Shown here one piece after another: positions 9,546 through 20,100 of a stretch of DNA of 64,000 bases (position 1 is the stretch's first letter; each line of letters opens with the position of its first letter). Below the pieces are notes generated by a model, which did not search any database, had not been told where the DNA came from, and worked only from the letters and a program-made list of their open reading frames with translations. Source of the stretch: Chitinophaga vietnamensis. GTDB lineage: Bacteria; Bacteroidota; Bacteroidia; Chitinophagales; Chitinophagaceae. Made by a program: the position numbers and the translations under genes. The DNA lies in contig NZ_CABHMS010000003.1 of the NCBI RefSeq assembly GCF_902167635.1, positions 310,001 to 374,000 of the forward strand, in the 5' to 3' direction.

Positions 9546-12500
9546 ATGAAAAAAAATAAAAAGCATACAGGACAGTGGCGGCTATACACATGGCTCATTG
9601 TCGTGCTACTGATAAGTCACTCCGTTATTGCACAAACGCAGCAGATAAGCGGCCGGATCACTTCCGGTAAAACAGCCGGAGCTGTTGCTGGCGCATCAGT
9701 TACCATTAAAGGAACAACTAAAGGCACTGTTACAGACAATGGCGGATTCTTTAAGATCGATGCCGCTCCCGGCGCCGTGCTGGTAGTCACTTCCGTTGGT
9801 TATGTGCCGCAGGAAGTAAAAGTGACCAGCACAGAAATGAGTCTGCAATTGCAGGAAGCTGTTACCCAGATTGAAGACATTGTAGTGATCGGTTATGGTG
9901 TGCAAAAGAAGAAACTCGTTACCGGCGCTAATTTGCAAGTGAAGGGAGACGACCTGCAAAAACAAAGCACCACCAATGCGCTGCAAGCCTTGCAGGGACA
10001 GGCGCCCGGCGTGCAGCTCACGAGCTATTCCGGTCAGCCCGGTTCGGCCATGAACGTGATCATCCGCGGTAAAGGCACCGTGGGCAATTTTGCTCCGCTG
10101 TATGTGGTGGATGGGGTACAGACCAATGATATCACTTACCTCAATCCCGCAGATATTGCTTCCATCGATGTATTAAAAGATGCCGCTTCTGCTGCCATCT
10201 ACGGTTCTCAGGCGGCCAACGGGGTGATCCTCGTTACCACGCGCAGCGGCAAGATCAATCAGAAAGCGCAGGTGACACTGGATGTTTATTATGGTGTGCA
10301 GAACGTAGCCCGCAAAGCAAAGCTGCTCGATGCAAAAGAGTACGCAATTATCATGAACGAGGCGGCCGTGAACTCTGGTAAAACGCCCTATTTCACCAAT
10401 GATGTGATCAACAACCTGCCGGTAAATACCAACTGGATGGACCAGATGTTTAAAAAGAATGTGCCTACACAGAACTATGTGCTGGGCGTACAGGGCGGCG
10501 GCGCCGGCTCCGTATATTCGTTATCGTTAGGTTACACCAGCCAGGGCGGCATTGTAGGCGGGGCCGACATCTCCAACCTGGAACGCTATACTTTCCGTAT
10601 CAATTCCGAACATAAATTATATAAGGATATTGTCAAAGCTGGCGAACACCTGACCTTCAATTACCAGAACACTTATGGCGTTATGGTAGGTAACCTGTAC
10701 AATAACTCGCTGCGTTCAGCCTTTACTACCAGCCCTTTCCTGCCGATGTATGACAACAATGGCAATTTCTTCGCTGCTGATAAAACAGGCTGGTATCCCG
10801 GAAAGCCGGATCAGGCCTGGAATACCGGCGAAGCCAATCCCTACGCGGTGATGTATTATTCCAACCAGAGCCGCAACAGCAGCCAGGGGCTCTTTGGTGA
10901 TGTGTACTTGCAGGCAGAACCCATCAAAGGCCTGAAATTCCGTACCAGCCTGGGATTGAACTACTATGCCAATCAGAGCCATGGCCTCACGCCGGTATAC
11001 CATCTTTCTATCTACTCCTTCAACGATACTTCCAGGGTAACGCAGTCGATGGGTAGCGGTCAGACCATACAGTTCGACAACTCCCTCAGTTATGATTTCA
11101 CCCTTGGCAATGATCACAGTTTCACCGTGATGGCAGGTAGCTCTGCACTGAAAGCCACTGGCGTGAGCATGACCGGCAACAACCGCGACCTGCGTGTAGC
11201 AGATCTGTGGCATGCCTATCTTTCCGTAGCGCAGAACGTGAACAGGGGCGCGCCCTATATGAGCGTGAGCGGTGGTCCGTTCACCAATTCCCTGGCATCT
11301 TACTTCGGCAGGTTGCAGTATAATTACAAAGAAAAATATCTCCTGAACGCTACCTTCCGCGCTGATGGCTCTTCCCGCTTTGCGCCGGAAAACCGCTGGG
11401 GATATTTCCCTTCCGTTTCTGCCGGATGGGTGGCTTCCAAAGAAAGCTTTATGCAGAGCCTCCACTGGCTGGACTTCTTCAAGCTGCGCGCCAGCTGGGG
11501 CCAGGTGGGCAATCAGAACGTAGCAGCCTATCAGTACCTGTCGCCCATCTCTTTCAGTAATGCCGCTTACATCTTCGGACCGGTGGAAGGCGCCAATACG
11601 CAAGGCGCCTATCCCAGCAGGCTGGCCAATCCCAACGTGAAATGGGAAACATCAGAACAAACAAATATCGGCTTCGACGCTTCGCTCATGAAGAACCTGA
11701 GCGTAACATTCGACTACTATATCAAAAAAACAAAAGACTGGCTGATCACCGCGCCAATACTGGCTACTGCCGGCGCTGATGCGCCGCTGATCAACGGCGG
11801 TGACGTCAGCAACACCGGCGTGGAACTGGGACTGACCTATCAAAACAACATCGGTAAATCTTTCAATTATACCATCGGTATTAACGGCGCTTACAACAAG
11901 AACAAAGTGGGCAACATCCCGACGAATGATCATATCATCCACGGGAGCACCAATACGCTCTATTCAAATGCCCTCGAATTTTACAGGGCCGCAAACGGCC
12001 TGCCCATCGGCTATTTCTGGGGATTGAAAACAGCCGGTATCTTCCAGTCGGAAGCAGAAGTAAATGACTATAAAAGCAAAAATGGCAAGCCTATCCAACC
12101 GGATGCGAAGCCTGGCGATGTGCGTTTCGTTGATCTCAATGGCGATGGCGTTATCGATGCCAACGACAAAACCATGATCGGCGATCCCAATCCTCATTTC
12201 ACTTTCGGCTTCAACATAGCGCTGGATTATAAAGGATTTGACTTGCAGATACAAGGGTCAGGCGTGGCCGGCAACAAGATCGTACAATCGTGGCGGGATC
12301 AGTCCGGCGCGTTTGGCAACTACTCCACGGCGATCCTCAGCCGCTGGCATGGCCCGGGCACATCCAACACGATGCCGAGGGTGACGGAAGACAATCGCAA
12401 CTGGACACAGTTCTCCGACCTCTACATTCATGACGGCAGTTTCCTGCGTATCAATACCATCACGCTGGGCTATGATTTCTCTAAACTGATGCCCCACAGT

Positions 12501-12671
12501 TACACGGGAAAACTACGTATATACGCTTCCGTATTGAACGCTTTCACCTTTACGAAATATAACGGCATGGACCCTGAAGTTGGCTACAATGAAGGTTTCT
12601 CGAGCGGCGTCGACCTCGGTTATTATCCAAGGCCCAGAACAGTTATGATAGGCGCTAATCTCCGCTTCTAA
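9546..12671 (+). CDS. SusC-like TonB-dependent outer-membrane transporter
   Basis: The product has 1041 residues with a signal peptide ending VIAQ. It has a carboxypeptidase-D-like regulatory domain (about 33-115), then a TonB plug with the SusC signatures DVLKDAASAAIYGSQAANG and VILVTTRSG, then a 22-strand barrel ending in an aromatic C-terminus (GANLRF). It imports oligosaccharides through the outer membrane using the TonB/ExbBD system. SusD follows after 17 nt, giving the usual SusCD complex. No anti-sigma or FecR gene lies nearby, so control by the HTCS is more likely. Confidence 0.95.
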   Translation: MKKNKKHTGQWRLYTWLIVVLLISHSVIAQTQQISGRITSGKTAGAVAGASVTIKGTTKGTVTDNGGFFKIDAAPGAVLVVTSVGYVPQEVKVTSTEMSLQLQEAVTQIEDIVVIGYGVQKKKLVTGANLQVKGDDLQKQSTTNALQALQGQAPGVQLTSYSGQPGSAMNVIIRGKGTVGNFAPLYVVDGVQTNDITYLNPADIASIDVLKDAASAAIYGSQAANGVILVTTRSGKINQKAQVTLDVYYGVQNVARKAKLLDAKEYAIIMNEAAVNSGKTPYFTNDVINNLPVNTNWMDQMFKKNVPTQNYVLGVQGGGAGSVYSLSLGYTSQGGIVGGADISNLERYTFRINSEHKLYKDIVKAGEHLTFNYQNTYGVMVGNLYNNSLRSAFTTSPFLPMYDNNGNFFAADKTGWYPGKPDQAWNTGEANPYAVMYYSNQSRNSSQGLFGDVYLQAEPIKGLKFRTSLGLNYYANQSHGLTPVYHLSIYSFNDTSRVTQSMGSGQTIQFDNSLSYDFTLGNDHSFTVMAGSSALKATGVSMTGNNRDLRVADLWHAYLSVAQNVNRGAPYMSVSGGPFTNSLASYFGRLQYNYKEKYLLNATFRADGSSRFAPENRWGYFPSVSAGWVASKESFMQSLHWLDFFKLRASWGQVGNQNVAAYQYLSPISFSNAAYIFGPVEGANTQGAYPSRLANPNVKWETSEQTNIGFDASLMKNLSVTFDYYIKKTKDWLITAPILATAGADAPLINGGDVSNTGVELGLTYQNNIGKSFNYTIGINGAYNKNKVGNIPTNDHIIHGSTNTLYSNALEFYRAANGLPIGYFWGLKTAGIFQSEAEVNDYKSKNGKPIQPDAKPGDVRFVDLNGDGVIDANDKTMIGDPNPHFTFGFNIALDYKGFDLQIQGSGVAGNKIVQSWRDQSGAFGNYSTAILSRWHGPGTSNTMPRVTEDNRNWTQFSDLYIHDGSFLRINTITLGYDFSKLMPHSYTGKLRIYASVLNAFTFTKYNGMDPEVGYNEGFSSGVDLGYYPRPRTVMIGANLRF

Positions 12672-12688
12672 TCAAAATCTACAAGAAG

Positions 12689-14281
12689 ATGAAAAAGCTA
12701 CATATTTATACATTGCTCCTCGCGCTGGTATCGCTGGCGGCCTGCAGCAAAAAGTTTCTCGATACAGAAGATGTTACTACCGCAACAGAACAGAACTTCT
12801 ATAAAACCCCCGGCGACGCTTTTAAAGCGCTGGTAGGGGTATACGATGGTATGCAAACCGTGTGGAATGGCGGCGTTTCATTTCCCATAGCATCGGAAAT
12901 AATGTCTGACAACGCTTTCGGCGGTACCGGCAACTCCGATGGTTTCGGTTACCAGATGATCGATGAATTTGACAAGCTCCGTTCTCCTTCCGATCAGGGA
13001 TTATACAGCGATAACTGGAACGCCTATTACAAGGCTATCTATCGCGCCAATATGCTGCTCACACATCTCGACCAGGTAGACTGGAAAGGCAGCGAGAACC
13101 TGCGCCCGGTGTATGAATCCGAGGCGAGATTTATACGCGCATACCTCTATTTTGATATGGTGAGATTATGGGGCAATGTACCGCTGCTGGCGAAACCCAC
13201 TACCGATAATGTTCCGCAGGCCAGCCCCGATAGCGTGTATAAGCTCATTGCAACAGACCTGACGTTTGCCGTGAATAATCTTCCTGCCGTGAATTATACG
13301 AGCCAGCCTGCCGCTACACATGGCAGGGTAACCAAATGGGCGGCGGAAGCGCTAATGGGGCGCGTGTTCCTCTATTATACCGGTTATTACAACAAGACGG
13401 ACCTGGTGGGTACCGTGTCTAAACAACAGGCGCTGACCTACCTGGAAGATGTGATCAGCAATGGCGGCTTCGGACTCGTGGAAAAATTTGCGAACCTCTG
13501 GCCCGCAGCATCGCTCGATAATTACGTGGGAGAAGATAACAAGGAAACAGTATTTGCCATCAAATACACTTATACCAGTGATTACAACGGAAATGCAGAT
13601 GGCAACTACTGGATGGTGATGAACGGGCTTCGTGGTCAGAGTCTTTTCCCTTATGGCATGGGATGGGGCGGCAGCACCGTTAATCCGAGGCTGTGGAATG
13701 CTTACGCTGCCAGCGATACCAGGAGAAAGGCGACCATCATCTCCATTGCTGATGAAGGATTGGCGTTTACGAATGGTAAAGACCAGAGAGAATACACGGG
13801 TTATTATATGAAGAAATATACACCGCTGGTAGATTCAGCAGGCAACAGCCTCGCAGTGAAATTGGGCGGTACCAACTTTATGATCGGACAGTACCAGGAT
13901 TATGTATCCATCCGTTATGCCGATGTGTTGCTGATGGCGGCAGAACTGGGCTCTCCCAATGCGCAGCTGTATTTCGACAATGTGCGCAAGCGCGCTTACG
14001 CTGAAAACTTCGTACAGCTGCCCGTTAACCAGGTGAATATTTTCAATGAAAGAAGACTGGAATTTGCCGGAGAAGGTATCCGTTACTGGGACCTGCTTCG
14101 TCAGGGCGTTACTGTTGCAGCGGCGGCCATCGCAGAAACAACCACGGTGAAAAACGGCGATGTGACTACCACCAAAACCATACAGGCCGGCAAGATCATT
14201 GAAACAAAAGGCCTGTCGCAAATTCCCTATTCGCAGATAACATTGTCGAACGGCGTATTGAAACAAAATGCAGGCTGGTGA
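12689..14281 (+). CDS. SusD/RagB-like surface glycan-binding lipoprotein
   Basis: The 530-residue protein has a lipoprotein signal (lipobox LAAC, then SKKFLDTED). It has SusD/RagB landmarks: TPR-like helices with SEARFIRAYLYFDMVRLWGNVPL, ADVLLMAAEL, and the C-terminal block FNERRLEFAGEGIRYWDLLR. It forms the lid of the SusC transporter and captures oligosaccharide on the cell surface. It is encoded directly after SusC and before a third surface lipoprotein. Confidence 0.95.
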   Translation: MKKLHIYTLLLALVSLAACSKKFLDTEDVTTATEQNFYKTPGDAFKALVGVYDGMQTVWNGGVSFPIASEIMSDNAFGGTGNSDGFGYQMIDEFDKLRSPSDQGLYSDNWNAYYKAIYRANMLLTHLDQVDWKGSENLRPVYESEARFIRAYLYFDMVRLWGNVPLLAKPTTDNVPQASPDSVYKLIATDLTFAVNNLPAVNYTSQPAATHGRVTKWAAEALMGRVFLYYTGYYNKTDLVGTVSKQQALTYLEDVISNGGFGLVEKFANLWPAASLDNYVGEDNKETVFAIKYTYTSDYNGNADGNYWMVMNGLRGQSLFPYGMGWGGSTVNPRLWNAYAASDTRRKATIISIADEGLAFTNGKDQREYTGYYMKKYTPLVDSAGNSLAVKLGGTNFMIGQYQDYVSIRYADVLLMAAELGSPNAQLYFDNVRKRAYAENFVQLPVNQVNIFNERRLEFAGEGIRYWDLLRQGVTVAAAAIAETTTVKNGDVTTTKTIQAGKIIETKGLSQIPYSQITLSNGVLKQNAGW

Positions 14282-14302
14282 TCATCTCACAAACTTATAA
14301 CT

Positions 14303-15169
14303 ATGAACAAACTGTCATACCTGAAGCCAGTAACATTGCTGCTGCTCATCTTTATATCCGCTATACTTTCCTGTAAGAAGAAAGAATATAGTCTGCCGCC
14401 ATTGCCCGATAAATCAGCCATCAACATGGAAGTGAAGCAAGACATGACGGTGGACCCGGGAGGCAATACCATCTATGTAATCAATCATACCAATGAAGTG
14501 ATTCCCGTGTGGGATTACGGTACCGGCAGATCCAGCCGCCAGACAGACACTATTCACTTTGCTTTCAAAGGCGACTATGTAATCAGACGTTCGGCGCTGT
14601 CGGGCGGCGGTATCGTGCAGCTGGATTCTGTGCTGATCCATGTTACCGCCGATAACCTGAATTACGTCAACGATCCTTTGTGGAATGCGCTGACCGGCGG
14701 CGTGGGCCAGGAAAAGACATGGATATTGGATATCAAGGCGAGCGTTTTTGACGGACCGCTTTTCTTCTATGGCACAGATGCCGGCTGGGGTGGCAACTGC
14801 ATGAAAGCCGGCGGCGATTGCTGGTCGTGGGCGCCCAAATATGCCGACAACACCTGGCTTATGCCAGGCGGCGATTATGGTACCATGACGTTCAGCCTCA
14901 AGGGAGGCCCGTTTGTGAAAGTGGTGCATACCCAAATACCTTCCCGAGGCACAGAGAACGGCAGTTTCTATCTGGACGCCAATAACAAAAAGCTCACCAT
15001 GACAGATGCCACGCCTATCCACGATGCCGGCCGCGACGCCTGCGTATCCGCATGGGGCAATATCCGGTTGATCTCATTGACAGAAAAATCCATGCAGCTG
15101 GGCGTGTTGAGAACATCCTGCGATGGACCGGCGCTGCTGGTATATAACTATGTCGCGAAACAACAATAG
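14303..15169 (+). CDS. surface lipoprotein with PKD-like domain, candidate glycan-binding protein
   Basis: The product has 288 residues with an SPII signal (IFISAILSCKKKEYS). Residues about 40-115 look like a PKD/Ig-like fold (NTIYVINHTNEVIPVWDYGTG), and the C-terminal half is beta-rich and aromatic (WSWAPKYADNTWLMPGGDYG), as in surface glycan-binding proteins. No catalytic signature is visible. The position right after SusD is the usual place for an SGBP, so glycan capture next to the SusCD complex is inferred. The gene is 21 nt after susD and 10 nt before the esterase gene. Confidence 0.65.
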   Translation: MNKLSYLKPVTLLLLIFISAILSCKKKEYSLPPLPDKSAINMEVKQDMTVDPGGNTIYVINHTNEVIPVWDYGTGRSSRQTDTIHFAFKGDYVIRRSALSGGGIVQLDSVLIHVTADNLNYVNDPLWNALTGGVGQEKTWILDIKASVFDGPLFFYGTDAGWGGNCMKAGGDCWSWAPKYADNTWLMPGGDYGTMTFSLKGGPFVKVVHTQIPSRGTENGSFYLDANNKKLTMTDATPIHDAGRDACVSAWGNIRLISLTEKSMQLGVLRTSCDGPALLVYNYVAKQQ

Positions 15170-15179
15170 GTAAGGATTT

Positions 15180-17108
15180 ATGACGAAGAAATTATTTATC
15201 GGGACGATATTAAGTTGTCTCTTTTATACTGGCATCTTTGCGCAGATAACGATGCCCAAAGTATTTGGCGATAGTATGGTGCTACAGCGCGATCAGCCCA
15301 TCCCCGTGTGGGGATGGGCTTCGCCGGGAATGCAGGTTACGGGAAAGCTGGGCGCAGCGCAGGCGAGCGCCGTAACAGGTAAAGACGGAAAATGGATGCT
15401 CCGTTTTCCGGCCCGTAAAGCCGGCGGCCCTTATACGCTGAAAGTATCCTCCAGGGGAGGCAATGTGGAATTTAAAAATGTGTTGATCGGCGATGTGTGG
15501 TTAGCTTCCGGTCAATCCAATATGGAGTGGCCGGTGAAAGATGCGAAGGATGCCGCGAAAGAGATTGCCGCATCTAATTGGCCGCAGATACGTTTCCTGG
15601 TTGTGGAACATAACAAAAGCCTTACGCCGCAACAGGATATTGTGAACGGAAAATGGAAAGCCTGTGATACGGCCAATACCGGCCAGTTCTCCGCGGTGGC
15701 ATATTATTTTGCGCGCAAGATACACCAGGAACAAGGCGTTCCGATAGGCATTATACAAAGCGCCTGGGGCGGCACCCCGGTGGAAGCCTGGACCGGAAGG
15801 GAAGGCCTGCTGGCATTGCCGGCTGCCAGGCAGCGGGTGCTGGCCAATGATACCTTGACCACCGCTCATTTTGTACAGGACAGCCTCAACATGCAACGGT
15901 TCTGGGATATCGTATATCATCCGCAAAACAACACGGACCATGATATACCATCGGACACGTTTAACGACGCTGCGTGGCCGCAGATCCAAATGCCTGCGCT
16001 GTTCAAGGATTTCGGCGGCCCATACGAAGGTATTGCATGGATGCGCAGGAAAATTACATTGCCTGCATCTTTTAAAGGGAAAGACCTGACAATAGCCTTG
16101 GGGCGCCCTGAAATGAACTACTCCCTTTATGTTAATGGTCATGAGATCTGCAAAGCGGTATGGAATGGCGGCTCGTCTCATCGCTATACGGTTCCGGCAG
16201 CACTGCTGAAGACCGGAGAGAATGTTATTACGCTCAGGATAGCCATCCTATGGGGTGGCGGAGGATTGAACCCGCCGGCAGAAGATATCTATATAACGGA
16301 CGGGGATATACGAATTTCGCTGGCCGGGCCCTGGCGGTATAAAAAAGACATTGAATCGCTGCCGGTAACACAGAACTATCACTGTTATCCTGCTGTGTTG
16401 TTCAACGCGATGATCCATCCCCTGGCGCCTTATGCGATCAAAGGCGCGATCTGGTACCAGGGAGAAGCCAATGAAGGCGCCGGTTTCGACTACCGGCAGC
16501 TGTTTCCCGGTTTGATCAAAGACTGGCGGCAACGCTGGCAGCAAGGCGCTTTCCCTTTCCTGTTTGTGCAGCTGGCGAACTTTAAAAAAATTCAGCCGGC
16601 GCCTTCAGAGAGCGGATGGGCCGAGGTGAGGGAGGCGCAGGCGATGACGCTGTCGCTCCCCAATACCGGTATGGCCTGCATAATCGACATCGGGGAAGCA
16701 GATAATATTCACCCGAAAAACAAGCAGGAGGTAGGTCGCCGGCTTGCGCTGGTAGCAGGCAAGCAAGTATATCATCAGCAGGGCATTGTATCAGGACCCT
16801 CTTTTGCAGGCTTTAAGGTAGATGCTCATCGTGTTCGTATCCGTTTCACCAATACAGGGAAAGGCCTTTCCACCAAAGACGGCGGCGCAGTGACCGGTTT
16901 TGCCATTGCCGGCGCGGACAAACATTTTTACTGGGCCACGGCCCTTATTGAAGGAGACGAGGTGATCGTTTATTCAGACCGCGTACTAACGCCAACGGCT
17001 GTACGTTATGCCTGGGCGGATAATCCGGTTTGTAACCTGGTTAACTCGGGTGGCCTGCCGGCCGTTCCTTTCAGGACCGACAGCTGGAAAGGAATAACGC
17101 AACATTGA
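15180..17108 (+). CDS. sialate O-acetylesterase-like carbohydrate esterase (CE20 type)
   Basis: The 642-residue exported SGNH esterase has a signal peptide ending GIFAQ. It starts with a short beta domain (MVLQRDQPIPVWGWASPG), and the nucleophile is Ser113 in ASGQSNMEW. A jelly-roll is inserted at about 240-385. Later blocks include IWYQGEANEG and IDIGEADNIHP, whose Asp/His complete the triad. The architecture matches sialic-acid O-acetylesterases and CE20 xyloglucan acetylesterases. Given a GH31/GH5/GH42 context without any sialidase, de-acetylation of a plant glycan side chain is more likely than sialate. It ends 3 nt before the stop of the convergent HTCS gene. Confidence 0.82.
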   Translation: MTKKLFIGTILSCLFYTGIFAQITMPKVFGDSMVLQRDQPIPVWGWASPGMQVTGKLGAAQASAVTGKDGKWMLRFPARKAGGPYTLKVSSRGGNVEFKNVLIGDVWLASGQSNMEWPVKDAKDAAKEIAASNWPQIRFLVVEHNKSLTPQQDIVNGKWKACDTANTGQFSAVAYYFARKIHQEQGVPIGIIQSAWGGTPVEAWTGREGLLALPAARQRVLANDTLTTAHFVQDSLNMQRFWDIVYHPQNNTDHDIPSDTFNDAAWPQIQMPALFKDFGGPYEGIAWMRRKITLPASFKGKDLTIALGRPEMNYSLYVNGHEICKAVWNGGSSHRYTVPAALLKTGENVITLRIAILWGGGGLNPPAEDIYITDGDIRISLAGPWRYKKDIESLPVTQNYHCYPAVLFNAMIHPLAPYAIKGAIWYQGEANEGAGFDYRQLFPGLIKDWRQRWQQGAFPFLFVQLANFKKIQPAPSESGWAEVREAQAMTLSLPNTGMACIIDIGEADNIHPKNKQEVGRRLALVAGKQVYHQQGIVSGPSFAGFKVDAHRVRIRFTNTGKGLSTKDGGAVTGFAIAGADKHFYWATALIEGDEVIVYSDRVLTPTAVRYAWADNPVCNLVNSGGLPAVPFRTDSWKGITQH

Positions 17109-17111
17109 TAT

Positions 17112-20100
17112 TTAACTGTCCGTTTCTTTTTTACGCGTGGTATATTGAGAAGGAAGTATCTTGAACTCTTCTTTAAAGAACTTCGAAAATTGTTTTGGAT
17201 TGTTGAATCCCACTTTATAGGCAATCTCCGCGACGGTCATTCCGCTCTTCTCCAGCAGCTGTGCAGCACGTTTCAGCCGGATGGAGCGGATGAACTCCAG
17301 CGGCGATTTGCCGGTAAGTGCCAGGATTTTCCGGTAAAGCGTTACCCGGTTCATGTGCATCGCTGCACCAAAATCTTCTACAGAAAAATCAGGATTATCC
17401 ATTTGTTTTTCGATCACATCCAGGGCATTTTGCAGGAAGGTCTCATCCACGGAGGTAACGGTTATCTCCGCCGGATTCACCTCTATCTGTTTCTGAAATC
17501 TTTTCTGTAACAGCTTTTGCTGGGCCAGCAGGTTTTTAATTCTTGAATCCAGTATTTCAAAAGTGAAGGGCTTGGTGATATAATCGTTTGCGCCGGCTGA
17601 AAAGGCCTGTAGCTGCCTGCCTTCATCGCCCACCGCGGTGAGCAGAATAACGGGGATATGCGCAGTGCCTGTCTCTGCCCGGATATTTTTGACCAGCTCT
17701 ATGCCATCTGATAGCGGCATCATGATATCGCTGACCACCAGGTCAGGGCTGCATTGCTTCACTTTTTCCCAGCCTTCCCTGCCATTGGCGGCTTCTTCAA
17801 CATGATACCGGCCCCGCAGGTTATCTTTAAGATAGAAGCGGAGATCTTCATTGTCTTCCACCACAAGGATGGTTTTTAATTTATCATTTTTTCGCGTTTT
17901 TTCAGACAGCATTTGTGTGGCGTCTTCCTCTGTTACCAGTGGCGTAGTGCTGCGCGCCGCAGGGTTGTACATTTTTTTTGCGGGGATACGAACGGTGAAG
18001 CAGGTGCCAATACCCGGCGTACTTTTTACGGTTATCAGGCCCTGGTGAAGTTTTACAAACTCCTTTGTGATGGCCAATCCTATGCCAGTGCCCTGGTTGG
18101 CCATATCTGCCGGCACATCTGTTTGGAAGAACCGCTCAAAGATCTTCTGCTGCTGGTTCTCGGGAATACCGATGCCGGTATCCTGTATGGCTATAACGAG
18201 CGTAGTATCTTCCTCCGTCCCGGAAGATGGTTCGCAGGAAAGCCGCAGCTCCACCGCGCCATTGTCCGGCGTGTATTTGAAAGCGTTAGACAGCAGGTTG
18301 AACAGGATCTTTTCAATCTTGTCTTTATCAAAATATATCTCAAGACTGTCGATAGTAGAGGAGAAGTTAAACGTGATATTTTTCTTTTCAGCGATATCCA
18401 CAAAGGAGTGACTGATATCCCTGATGAACTGTATAATATCGCCCATGGACAGATGCAGCCGGATGGCCTGTACTTCCATTTTCCTGAAATCGAGCAACTG
18501 GTTCACCAGGTTCAGCAAGCGTTTGGCGTTACGGAGCACCAGGCCTAACTGCTTTTGTTGTACTTCGTCGCGGGTATTTTTGATGATGGTATCCAATGGC
18601 GCGATGATCAGGCTTAGCGGCGTTCGCAACTCATGGCTCACATTGGTAAAGAATTTTGTTTTAACCTGTTCTATCGCGTGCGCTCTTTCTGCTTCGCGGC
18701 GCTGTTGCTTCACTTCGTACCGCATGTGTATCCTGTCCAGCGTAATACGCCGTGCCAGCAATAGCAGGCCTACCGCCAGCAGCAGGTATATCACGAAAGC
18801 GAGGGGCGTTCGCCAGAAAGGCGGCCGCACGTGGATGTTCAGCGATATGGGATCGCTCCAGGAACCATCGTTATTGAGCGCTTTGACTTTAAAAACATAA
18901 TAGCCCGGGTTCAGGTTGGTATAGGTGGCTTTGCGTTGATCGCCATCTGCGTATAGCCAATCCGTGTTGAAACCTTCCAGCGTATAGGCGTAACGGTGAT
19001 GCGCCTTGTGCCCATAGTCCAGCGACGTAAACTCAATAGAGAAAACGTTCTCCCGGTATTCGAGGTCGATGCCTTTCAGTTTCGACAAGGATTGCGCCAG
19101 TACAATACGGCCGTTGACTTTCTCGCCCGGTTTGATCGTGTTGTTCAGTATTTGCAGGCCAGTGAAGATCAGTTTGGGATGATCATCCGGTTTGGCCGTC
19201 TGGCTGGTGTTGATGATATTAAAACCGGAAGGGCCTCCGAAGATCAGTTCTCCGGCGCTGGTTTTAAATGCGGCGTTTTCGTTGAATTCGCGGTTCTGAA
19301 GATTGTTGGCCTCATCGTAGTTGACAATGGAAAGGGAGATGTTGTTGCCTTTCTGTTGCACCGTGGCGCTACAAAGCCCGCTGGGCGTGGAAAGCCACAG
19401 CTTGTGCGTATTATCTTCCAATATATTGAGGATGATATTATCCGGCAGGCCATCAGCGATGGTGAACAACTCGAAGTTGCCCGTTTGCTCATTTAATAGC
19501 TGAAGGCCTTCATGTGTGCCTATCCACATCCTGTTGTGGCTGTCTTCCAGGAAGCAGGTAATATTATTACTGTTCAGGCTTTTTTTATCGGTAGTATGGG
19601 CATAGGTGGCCACAAGTTTTTTATCGCGGGAAAAAACCAGCACGCCGTTGGTGGTGCCAATCCACAAATTGCCTTTGTGGTCGTCCATCAGTGAGGAGAT
19701 GTAGTTGGACGACAGGTTACCGGTCCTCTTGCGGTAAAAGTGCTGGAACCGGCCGGTATTGCGGTCAAACAGGTCCAGGCCCGCGCCCCAGGTGCCTATC
19801 CACAGGCGCTGGTCTTTATCTTCAAATATCTCCCATACTTTATCATCGGCCAGGGAGGAGGAGTCTTGTTCATGGTGCTGGTAACGGGTGAATTTTTTAC
19901 CATCAAAACTGTTGAGCCCTCCGAAATAAGTGCCTATCCAGAGTATATTCTGATGATCGAGCCAGAGGCTCACGATCACATTATTGCTGATGCTGTTAGG
20001 GTTGCCGGCCTGGTGTTGGTATTGCCTGAAAGTATTGTTTTTTCTGTCGAAGTAAATTAGCCCGCCGCCATTGGTGCCTATCCAGAGATTACCTTGCCGG

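Noticed and set aside
10716-11603. Minus-strand open frame of about 295 codons within susC
   Set aside because: It is a shadow of the SusC barrel with His/Val/Gly-rich composition and no recognisable domain; the plus-strand gene is certain.
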